A stretch of 64,000 nt of DNA from Apis mellifera (Eukaryota; Arthropoda; Insecta; Hymenoptera; Apidae): positions 3,861,384-3,925,383 of the forward strand of contig NC_037642.1 in the NCBI RefSeq assembly GCF_003254395.2, in the 5' to 3' direction. Positions 49,911 through 60,128 of the stretch are shown piece by piece. The number at the start of each line of letters is the position of its first letter. Positions within the stretch are counted from its first letter, which is position 1. Under the pieces are notes generated by a model. It had not been told where the DNA came from. It did no database searches and was given only the letters and a program-made list of their open reading frames with translations. The position numbers and the translations under genes were made by a program.

Positions 49911-50620
49911 TTTTATTAAACTTTTCCATCCTCCGTAATCGAACGTGATAAACGATACGATATTCTCGTAATTTTATCGATTCTGCTGACCCGAAGAGAG
50001 AAAGTTAGGACGAGGAAACAAGTCTGGAGTAATGCTATTACCGAGGCATCAGTTGCCTTGGTATCAGTGGCCAACAACATCACGGGCGGATCACTAATTA
50101 GGCAGCAACATAATTCCCATATTTCAGACCGGATCAGTAGGGCTCGGATCAGAAACTGCGTTCGATACGCGTTCGTACGATATCCCCTATTAATTAGGGG
50201 ACTAATACGAATGTTCGTTAGCGGATAAAGGAAGCGTGTGACGCACTCGCGGGGAGGATGGATTGGCGAATGAGTGTCGGTGAACGACGAGTTGGTTTGG
50301 TAGAGAGCGCAGTTGTCTATTAACAATTCCCTGCCTTTCCCTTTTTTCTTCGACCCCCTTTCGCGAAACGGGGGTCGTTGTCACAGTGAGACAATAAGCG
50401 ACGGCGAACAACGAAGATGGCAACGACCCCCGGCACAGATACCGAAAAAAAAAAGTGTGGAGAACACTTCGAGATCGACGATGAAAATGCAACTTGGGCG
50501 ATTTCGATGCAACGAATATCGAAGTTAGTTTCAAACGAATTTGCATCGGTATTGTCATTCGGATAATGTTTCACGGAAAGAGGATACTTTTAGAGCCGGA
50601 TCGGATTCCCTGGAATCATG
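49910..50620. other. GC-richer island with alternating CGACCCCC repeats
   Basis: Island with three copies of CGACCCCC: plus orientation at 50351-50358, inverted at 50370-50377, plus again at 50424-50431. The first two form a near-perfect hairpin centred on TTTCGCGAAA; the second and third share an 11-bp perfect inverted repeat (GGGGGTCGTTG and CAACGACCCCC). A 49-codon frame with a good start context begins at 50417 (see findings). Longer minus-strand frames are not recognised. Confidence 0.45.
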
Positions 50621-51840
50621 ATTTTCGAATGAGGATGAAATTTTGAAATGAAGTATTGAACAGGATTCTTTTTTTGTATATTTTTTTTTTAATTTATTTT
50701 AAGAAGAATTGAAACGAATTTTGTAATTTGATTGTTGCAGAATAGGAATCGAAAAATATTTTATGAATTTTTATTTGTAAAGATTGTAGCTTTATTCCAA
50801 ATAATCGCAATGCTCATTAGTTATTTTTCGTTGTAATTATATTATATTAATTCCATTTGAAAGCATGATAATAAAAAGTGAAAAATTGTTTTATAGTTTT
50901 TCAGCTTGAATTTTACTGCTTCACGTATATCTCCTACGTTAAACATGTATGGAGGATAATCCGCTTTTCTGTGAAAGATCACACGAAAATCCCTTGTCGC
51001 GACTATTCATAGAGTCACTCCATGGTTAATATTTATTTTTTGTCCATCGATATCATGGTATTTAATTTCACGTTGAAAACAATTTTATTTATATTCGTTT
51101 ATTGACACTAAAACCATTACTCCCCCAATGAAACTAGTGAAACTAGTTTGCACGGCTAATATTTAATTTTGTTATTGAGAATTCGGTTTATTTAACCATA
51201 TTTGATTAAATAACTAATTATATCGATGTTGGTTAAACTGATTTCGAAAATTTACTGTGAAACTATGAATGAAAATTACGAATCAAATTTGATTTATCAT
51301 CATTTGAAAATATTGCATATATGACGAATAGTTATAATAATTTTTACAAAATAAAAAATCGATATTTAATTTTCAGATTCCAAATATATATGATCTCACA
51401 ATCTGACTTTACTGTTAAAAAAAGATTCATCAATCACGAGAATAGAACATCTGATATCTGTGTGTTCTACAAAATATTCGATGATAAAGTAACATATATA
51501 TATACATACCCGATAAAATAACATATCTATCGATCCATTCGAAATGGATGATGATTAAATAAATAATTCGAACAAATTCTATATATAAAAATAAAATCAT
51601 CCTCCAACAGAAACTCGATCAGAAATATTCGACAAATTTAAAAAACTATAACTAAACATCTCAATATCAAATATATCTATGAAAATAATAGATCAGATCA
51701 ATATCCACAAAAAATCCTATCTTTATTAGTCGAATCGAAGAATTATTAATCGTTAGAATTAATCGATTTTATCGATTCCTTTTTTCTCGGTGGTTCAAAG
51801 AGAGACTCAAAGTTGCAAAAAAATTGTGACTGACAACCAG
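50620..51840. other. AT-rich stretch
   Basis: AT-rich filler with small direct repeats such as GAAACTAGT twice in tandem (about 51129-51146). Nothing assignable. Confidence 0.5.
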
Positions 51841-52510
51841 ATAAAAATCTTGATACGTAGAAAGGGTACACGGCCGGATAAACGTGTCTCTTATCCATGA
51901 TTCCTCGTTTAAACCCTCCGCTTCCAACTCTTGATCGCGATACGACATCGAGAGGAAGGGAGAGAAATAAGAAAAGAAAGAGAGAGGAAAAAAAAGAGGA
52001 AAAAGACTCCCTAGCTTCCACCTTTCGACTTTTTGTCGGCTACGATAGGGAGGAGGTTGAAAGCGAGCCGTAATGGAACCGGAGATGTATCGTTCCCTAG
52101 CGAATAACGAGTTTTATATTTCTACCAGGTCCGCGGGCTAACTTTCATGGATCTGCAACAAGATCGAGGCTGTGTATACCTCAGGTAATTAGTTGCGTTC
52201 GAGTTATGCTATTCCCGCAACCGATTCCGTTTTAAATTCGCTCCGGTTGCTCGCGGGCGTAAACGCAACCGCGGCTAACGAGCTTAAGTCCGGATATCGT
52301 TGGAATTGCACGCGAAACTTCCCCCCCGTCAGATACACACAATCGCAACAATTCTGACCGCGCGTGAATTCGAACAAGTGGCGCCACCCTCGCCACTTGT
52401 GAAGTATGATGAACGGCCATGCTGGAACGAAAGAGACGTCGAATTTCCGGGAGGGAAGCTTTTTTTTTCTCCCCCCCGGATTCTCGAATGCTGAGTCTAC
52501 GTCAATTTTT
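51840..52510. other. GC-rich island with purine tract and CAAGTGGCG hairpin
   Basis: Pure purine tract at 51969-52006, followed by a CpG-rich segment (52180-52460). The latter includes a perfect inverted repeat with 10-bp arms (ACAAGTGGCG) and a 7-nt spacer at 52374-52400. Both strands are open with unrecognised peptides. Confidence 0.45.
52374..52400. promoter_or_regulatory. Inverted repeat with paired CACTTG and GTGGCGCCA words
   Basis: Arms ACAAGTGGCG and CGCCACTTGT around CCACCCT. CACTTG/CAAGTG is the E-box form preferred by Snail-type factors. The spacer creates GGTGGCGCCAC, close to the Drosophila CTCF core AGGTGGCGC on the minus strand. Binding is inferred, the palindrome is seen. Confidence 0.4.
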
Positions 52511-52790
52511 ATTTTTGTTTTTTTCTTTGAAGTGGAACATGGAGAAATGTTCACAGAAATGGAAAATTGATGATGTTCATAATATTATTTGTCAGAAATT
52601 ATTATAGGAAAACAAGTTAATTAATGAAATGAATTTTTATATCATTGGTTATTTCTAATTAAATTACTTTCGTATTTCTTATCAAAGTATCATTATTCTT
52701 GTATGGAAAATCAAGGAATAGTTCCAGAAATTTCACTTGATTCAACGGTATTCTAATCTTATCATTTGTCTTTAAATCAATCTATTGATT
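52510..52790. other. AT-rich spacer
   Basis: AT-rich filler, nothing recognised. Confidence 0.45.
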
Positions 52791-53180
52791 AACACCAGCT
52801 CATACAGCATACAGAATATTTTTTCTGAAGCATTAATAAATTCGAAAGCATTAGAAATCTTCCTCTTCGGGGCACGATTAAAATTAATATAGCACTAGCG
52901 AGAAACCGGCTAACAATAATTTCCTCCTCAAGTGGTCGATGTATTATGGAAGGCAGTATATCGGTGGTGTAAAATCGCATCGACCTCTATTAGCAGCTTA
53001 TATGCACACGATCGACTCGTACGGTGGTAGCGACGCCCCATTGACCCACAAGAAATGATATTGATCTAAACGCGGTTGACTTACACTAACGCGCCACTAT
53101 TATTAGCCGCTCTTAACGGGGGTGGTCACCGGGACTAATTACAAAAAAAACCGGGGAAAAGAGAGAAAAAGAAATTATAG
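52790..53180. other. Higher-complexity island with Gli/Ci-like word
   Basis: Balanced, low-redundancy sequence without low-complexity tracts, a good candidate for conserved noncoding DNA. It includes GGGGGTGGTC at 53118-53127, one mismatch from the Ci/Gli consensus TGGGTGGTC, next to ACTAATTAC. Confidence 0.35.
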
Positions 53181-55100
53181 AGATTTTTATCGAGTTACTC
53201 AACACGAGTGAAATGTCGAAAGTAAGTAATTACGGTTCGAAAACGATGATGATTTGTGGAGGAGAAAGAAGAAAATACCTTTGTGATATTTTATTCAGGT
53301 TAATTTGCAACTTGTGTCGTTTTGATTCATTTTTTATCGATGCGTTAACGAAAAGTGAATACTTAATCTTTTACCAAATTTTCTATTTTATTTTTTTTTT
53401 TTAAATTTGAACATCATCAAAAGAATATATTTAGTATTCTATTACTCTTATAAATTTACTACTATCTAATCAAAAAAGAATAGAAAAGAATGTTTCAATT
53501 TTTGTTTTGCAATCTATTTATATTGATTCAACAATTTCTAATATTTTTAATAATTACGAACAACGAAACCATTTTACCACATTTATCATTAAAAATAAAT
53601 ATTCCTCGTTTCTTCTTCCATTACGTACCTTGTCTCTTTTTTTCATCAAAGAAGATGAAAGAAAAGAGTGAAAGATATAAAGCACATTATATTTATCCAT
53701 GGCATCGAACAATGATTCTCTTTAATATCGTTCTCACATTGCCCTCGACGAGAAAGAATTTACGCGATAATCGACGCATAAGCTGAACGCAATACAATAT
53801 GATCACGTTGAGGAGGATGAAAGGCTGGCAAATCTGATCGAAATAAACCTAAGATCCCGTCGACGTTATCTCTGTCATCTGAGAAAATCCGCTTTTTACA
53901 GTCTTTTGAAACAACGATAATCTCGGTTTGTTCGACCTCTTTCGTAAGTTCTAGCGTTTCAACGCGGAATCCTTCTAAATGGCAGATTAAAGGATAACAC
54001 GAATCTTGCGCTTTCCTCGATCCAACTTAACTTATACTGATTAATTAATTAAGGAAAGCAATTAATCACGCAATATGATTGATTATGATAATGAAACATA
54101 AAAATTATAAGAAACGAAAGATTAATTGACCGCTTAGCATTTTGCGTGATTGATAAAAAAGTAAAAGATCATAAAAGTCTAGAAAAAGTTGCAACTCTTT
54201 AACTTCGTGCAAAAGAATAAAATAAATTTTACGATACGTTTGGCGTAAATTTTATTTTCGTCGACTTTTACGTATATTGTCGAATATTAAAATCGTTCTA
54301 CATATTACGTTCACCTAAATATCGATTGGATGTATATATTTTGTGACTTCTTTCTCAGAAGCAAATGTGAAAATTTGCATGGAAATAACATTAAGCAGAT
54401 TGTGGGAGAATGAAAAACCGAGATAAGTAATTTTTAATCGGCGATTATCTTGACCTGAAATGTATGTAACACAGTGTATAGACGATTATGGGGTAAGGTG
54501 ATTTGTATACAGATAGAAGATAATAGCAAAGGAAACTTAAATTTAACAATTGTAGAACTTACAGTCCTGTTTTTCTTCGTAACTTAAATTACTTGTGTTT
54601 GGTATATAATTTTACTTTTTCCATGAAATATAAATATGCATTTGACTTTTCTACAATTTTTCTATAAGATATCCCGATATTTATTGGAAGACAACATGTG
54701 GATGACAATATGACAATATTTCATTCAATCCTTTACACGGAAAGAAAAAGAAAGAATAATTAAAAAATGACAATTTCTGTCTGTAAGATAACAATACTAA
54801 TGATCTCTACTTAACTCTTAACTTGAATTTACATTATTCCTAAAGCAAGATTGTAAGATATTTTAATTTCTGTGGAAGAAAAATAACATATGTACCAATA
54901 ATTTAATATTTTCAATTATGTTTAAAACTACAAATATCAAGAGAAATATAAGTAGTATCGGAAAGGCAAACGTTCCATCAATTACTATCTACTATTTACA
55001 AACATTCAATCACTCTAGAATAGCAACAGCCACGAAAGTAGAAATATTTTCACAAGTGTATATACGCGTGATCGTTTTATATCAATCGGTGGATGTTTAT
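53180..55100. other. AT-rich stretch with a balanced patch
   Basis: AT-rich apart from 53660-54000, which is balanced and CpG-containing. No gene recognised. Confidence 0.45.
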
Positions 55101-55700
55101 TCACGGAGAAAAGATCGATGAATCGAGTCGAGAAGCGAAATACACTTGAAGGCCAACCGATGTTTGCACCATAAACTGCCCCACGTCTAAACCGCGTCTC
55201 CTTTCCGTTGTTATTCCTCTTGATCGCGGCCATTCTCGGTCAACGAATCGTGCGAACCATCCTATCGTAAAATTTCTCCGAATTATTTTCACACCCCGTT
55301 GAATACAATAGATACTCCTTTTTATTATTCCTTTCTTTTTTCAATTTACAAAAAAGAAGTTCTGGAGAATTGCGAAACTTCTAGCAAAAAATGTGTCTCA
55401 AATATTGCTCACTTTTCTTTCTATAAACTCTGAAACTCGAATAAATAATATTTTAAGAATTCTCTGGAGAAATATATTTTTTTGTCCTTAAAAAATAAAA
55501 CTTGGAAGAAGAAAAAAATGTTACGATGAAAGGTCTTGTCATGTTTGTAGGAAAGTATAATAATTTCGAATAAAATAAAAAGATAGAAATATGTTGAACT
55601 GTACCAGTTAATAACCACTTGTGTTGCGTCATCGAGCAAACATTGAATTCTTCGAATTCAACAATTAATTCAGATAATTAACAACTAATTCACAATTATA
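55100..55700. other. Short balanced patch, then AT-rich
   Basis: 55120-55270 is balanced with CpGs; the remainder is AT-rich. A perfect 8-bp-arm hairpin (TTGAATTC, loop TTC) lies at 55643-55661. Confidence 0.4.
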
Positions 55701-56065
55701 GTACATCGAGACAACTTTGCCGATATTACAAACGACAAGGAAAGTGAAAAGATTTTTGTTCACTAAAATGATTTTGACCCATGAAACACAGAGAAACTGG
55801 TCCACTCTTGGCTACCCGATTCGCTACGACCCATCCGTCTCAATGGCTAATAACTTTTCGATGGGTTTCAATTTAAAATCACCGACCACGTATACGCCTC
55901 GTCGTAAAGTTTGCCAGGGTTGTGCGGTTATTGACAGATATCCTGCATTTTTCAAGCAACCGAGTGGCTTTACGGTCGCTTTATATTGTACAATATTCAC
56001 GAGGGACCTCTCTGCCTGTAAAATGACCGCTCTTTCCACCTCTTTTTCTATCTTTCGTTCCCTTC

Positions 56066-56097
<32 letters not shown>

Positions 56098-56430
56098 GCT
56101 GTTTTTTTTTTCATTCTGCTTTTTCATCGGCCGCCGTCCCGAGAGCACCGGTATTCGTCATCCTTTTAAAACAGATTATTTCACGGTTAACTGATGGTGC
56201 TGACACCGGGGCCAAGCGCTTTATAAAAATGCAAGCGTACAACTTTTCGCTCGATGGTCTAAGCCGCGGCTTTTGGGCTAGCTGCAGAGTTCCGGCTGCT
56301 CACCGGACCAATCGTGATACCGTGTTTCTCATCCAGAGTGTACCGGAAGAGTGTACTGACACGAGCGTATATTTTTGAATTGTTTGAACGCTTAATTCGA
56401 ATCGAATTTTTCATTCTCTCTGCAGTGTAA
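55700..56430. other. GC-richer island with CT repeat and TATA-like word
   Basis: A 150-codon plus-strand frame (55717-56169) ends in a Ser/Leu-rich stretch encoded by a CT repeat and is not recognised. TATAAAAA at 56222-56229 lies in a CpG-rich setting but lacks an initiator at the expected distance. Candidate regulatory DNA. Confidence 0.35.
56064..56098. repeat. (CT)n microsatellite
   Basis: About 35 bases of CT repeat with a single TTT interruption, so the minus strand carries GA repeats. Confidence 0.95.
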
Positions 56431-56820
56431 TGTCTTACATATTTATATTAACCCTTTAGTGACGCTTTCAGTCCAATTAATGGTATTTTTAAATACTTTA
56501 TCTTTATAAGTTGTACAATCAGATGTTTAAAAGGAAATTATTATACAAGTTTGTAATAATTAAAAATGAAGTATTTCGTTAATTTTTTAACGAAAATAAT
56601 TACTTTTGCGTTAATAAAATTAACGTTAAAGTTATGTTAAAGTATATAACATATTCCTTGGAATAGTGTTCGAAATAATGAAGTTTCAAAGAGAAAAACA
56701 CAGCATCGTTAGATATTGAAAATACCATTCTTGAAAAATCCCACGTGCACAAAAATCTTTCGAGAGAACAATTCAAATACATAATGAATTCATTGCTCAA
56801 AATTACGCATACCTTAATAA
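56430..56820. other. AT-rich segment with TTAACG cluster
   Basis: Contains two adjacent small hairpins built from GTTAA words: TTTCGTTAA and its inverse (56574-56595), and CGTTAAT and its inverse (56609-56625), followed by further GTTAAAG words. Otherwise AT-rich. Confidence 0.4.
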
Positions 56821-57780
56821 GAGCGCGGGTCTCTCAAACCCTCTAATTCTCGATCGCGTGAAAAATCGTGAAAGTATCGGTCCGGCCGGCAAAAACACAG
56901 AAACGAACGGTTATAATTTGCTTGTTCCAAGTCCAGGAACGTTACGATACTAGCCCTCCCGTGTTATTTCACGCGGAGCGGAGAGCGAAAGGAGGCAAGT
57001 TCGCGGCAAGTTTATTGCCTCGAGATGAATGGTTACACGATGGCGGATCTCGCGAATGGATAGCCGAAGAAAACGACGAGGTTCGAGTTAACCGAGTGTC
57101 GTTCCGTCGGATTAAGACAATGAAAATCGTTTATGGAACCGAGAAACGAACACAAAGAGGTGGGCGCGCCATCAGGATTAAGAAGGGAAGAGGAGGAAGA
57201 GGAATATATAAAGTGGAACGACAGGCGTAGCTGGCTGTGTATCCCGGCACAAAAGGATTTCGTATACCTGTCTTACACGTCCAATCTGCGGGGAACGCCA
57301 ATAAAAAGTGTTGGATCACTGCTGGCTGAAAACATTGGACGAACGCTATATCCTCCTCCTCCTCCCCAGGTCGAAGACGAGAAGATGAGAAGAGTTAAAA
57401 GGGAGGGACCGCCTTGAAGGAGAGCCGACACCGGGTCACGATTCCCGTTTTACCTTTTTATGGAGTTTTAGCGGATAATCTCGGGCAAAACTACCCTTTC
57501 CCCGGGTAACGCTCGCATAAACTGGTAAACACCGATAGCCGCCCCTTTTTAAATTGGATCTCGATTCTCTCGAAGCTCGGTGTCGAGGATTACTGCCTCG
57601 TCTATCTATCCTTCGTCTATCGCCGGCCGCGAGAATCGATGTAATCGCGCTGTTTTATTGCTGTTCGTAAAGGGAGGAACGGAAGACGGTTAAATTATCC
57701 GGAAAAGAAATTGAAAAGAGGAAGATCGAAAGGTGGACTTTTTCGAAAGCTTGACGATATTCGAGGAATAGAAATTTTTG
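56820..57780. other. Large CpG-rich island
   Basis: One of the largest islands, CpG-rich through 56850-57720, with overlapping plus-strand frames of 120 and 94 codons that run through a Glu-rich tract (AGGAGG repeats at 57188-57203) and a Pro tract (CCTCCT repeats at 57351-57367). Neither is recognised. AGGAGG and CCTCCT could pair over about 160 bp. Confidence 0.4.
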
Positions 57781-58090
57781 CAACGTTCGGAATGGATGAA
57801 AAAATGGATGGATTTTTCAGATTTGAGATACAGATAAATGCAAATTTATTATTTTTTTAAATTAGGAATTTTCACGTTATCAAAAATATTTCTAAAACGT
57901 ATTAACAATATACAATAAATTGTTATCATTAAATGAAAAATGATCTCAAGAGAAAGATTACCAAATCGGTATTAATTCACAAAATCAATCATTTCTATCC
58001 ATAATTTCTATCCATAATTCAAACGAATAAACCTCATGTCACAAAACAAATTCTGTGAAACAATTTTTCCATTTCTAACATTTTTCAAAT
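57780..58090. other. AT-rich spacer
   Basis: AT-rich filler, nothing recognised. Confidence 0.45.
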
Positions 58091-58720
58091 TTCTTTCAAG
58101 AGCAAACGTTCTTCCGAAAATTTCGAAACCCGATTAAAACTTTCTCGTAAAAAGAAAAGAAGAAGAAGAAAAAGAAGAGATTCCGACAAGTTGGCGCGAA
58201 CAAAGTTATCCTCGTAAACGACACACACGAAGCTTGAAGGATCTCGCGATATCATCGTAATCCTTTCCCTCGAGGGTGACAGTCATGTTAGTTAACGTTG
58301 TGTAGCCGTTGGCCGAGTATCCGTTATCCGATCTTACAGGAGAGACTCGTGGGACGGATGGTGTTACACGGCGTGACCAACGGCGTGACGAATCGCACGA
58401 CCCAATTTTCCAATGTCATAATCCGACATTAGATAATCCATCCTGGAGGCGGCTCGATCGAGAGCGCGGTATAGTTTTTCTGATGGCGTCGCCTCAATTT
58501 CTGAAGGTTTTGCCTTTACGCGGGCCGCGCTGGAACCGACTTTGATTTACCTTTCGCTCGTGATTTATCTGCCCATTCCGCTAAATGAGGGGAGGGGGGG
58601 AGAGAGCCACCGAAAGATCGTGAACGAGTGGGCGTTGAGGGAATTTGGTTGACTGGCCGGTGTGATTGAACGACCAACTGGATGAGAAAATTGTTCAAAG
58701 ATGCTCAAATGAGGATACGT
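58090..58720. other. GC-richer island
   Basis: The last island before the satellite. It has a GAAGAAGAAGAA tract near 58160 and a GGGGAGGGGGGGAGAG tract near 58590, with CpG-rich sequence between. Frames are open without recognised domains. Confidence 0.35.
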
Positions 58721-59861
58721 TCAAATGTGACAATGTATGAGTGAAGAAAATATAAAAACGTTTTCTTTTTCTTTTAGAGTAATAGATGTAGATAAATATG
58801 AGATAATTATATATGTGGAAATGATTACTTGAATTATATTGGATTCTACAATTAACGTGATAATATGGACTTTTAGGATAAGATAAAGAAATATTATTTA
58901 TTCAATATTGGAGGCCAATTTGGAAGAAGTATTGAAAGTGACGGGTCTTCCTCTGTAAATAGATATTTAGGTATTTTGAAACTTTAACGAGCATCGTGAT
59001 TGAATTTGAAAAATTTCATTTTTGGTGCTGTCACTTACAGGAGATCATGCGCTTGCTTTTACTTACTTTCGTATTGCGAAATGATAAATTGAAGTAGATT
59101 TCAACGCGATGTGGTATCACAATATTTTGGAAGGAATGTTACACATTTTTTAAATGCTTATTTCATAGAAAGATGAATTATTTTCGATGTGTCTTCTACA
59201 ATTTATGAGAGAATCAAGATACGATATGATATGAAAAATAAACTTTTATAGAATAGAAATCTTTTTTTAAACAAAATCAATAAAAATGAGATACAATAAG
59301 TATACCAGTATTCACGATCTTTTTTTATTCAATATGGCTTGTTAAACGTGCTGGTATTAATAATAATTATTCATTTTTCTTCTAGTTATTTTCCACGTAT
59401 CATTGGTTACGTTCGAGTTTTTGTAAAATTATATATATATACTCCTTATTTACAATTTATTATAAAATTAAATATAAATTGAAAATTGGAAGTTATAATA
59501 GATTTAAAAATTTCATATCAATTTTCTCAAATTAAAAATGTTAAATAATCAAGTTTAAATCGAATAAATGAAATATTATTCTTTTAAATACATCGGTACG
59601 CAACGGTAGAATTTAATTAAATGTCAGATATGCTATAAGGAAGCAAACTTTCTACAGAAAACATTTTCAATTAAATCATTTAATTCGACGTTAGTTACAT
59701 TTGAGACAAAAATTAAATTCAAAATCGAATATTCGATAAAAGAACTTTTACAAAAGAAGCCGGATAACGTTTCAATGAAGATAAGAAAATCTAGAATAAT
59801 AATAATTCCTCATTTTTTAAATAACATATTGAGATAAATTGTAAAATAATGAGACTTCTTT
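58720..59861. other. AT-rich flank of the satellite
   Basis: AT-rich single-copy-looking sequence with no gene. Sequence similarity to the satellite begins only in the last few bases before 59,873, so the array edge is sharp. Confidence 0.5.
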
Positions 59862-60128
59862 AAAAAAATATACCTTATTATTCGGAATATTAAAAAATGT
59901 TTCAAATAAAAGTTGAATGGTTTCGAAAGGGCTATATCCTGACGCTCTCGTTTTTTTAGTAGGTTGACCAATAAAGAACTTTCAAGCACAACTTTATTTT
60001 TTTGACCGATAACCTGTATTTTTTAATGCACCAATCGATAGAGCGTAAAATTTGCTACAAAAAAGTATTAACCCACTTATAGCGAAAAACCAATAGTTTA
60101 AAAGATATAGCAAAAATTAGAAATTTTT
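59861..60128 (+). repeat. Diverged edge monomer of the satellite
   Basis: The first, partial copy. It and the next half monomer carry private differences from the array consensus: CCTGTATTTTTT instead of CCTGTGTTTTTT, AAATTAGAAATTT instead of AAATTAAAAATTT, and, after the dyad, CTTCGATCGCC instead of CTTCGGTCGCC. Divergence at the edge with a homogeneous interior is typical of unequal exchange acting on a tandem array. Confidence 0.8.

Noticed and set aside
55717..56169. 150-codon plus-strand frame
   Set aside because: Its last third is the translation of a CT microsatellite; the rest is unrecognised.
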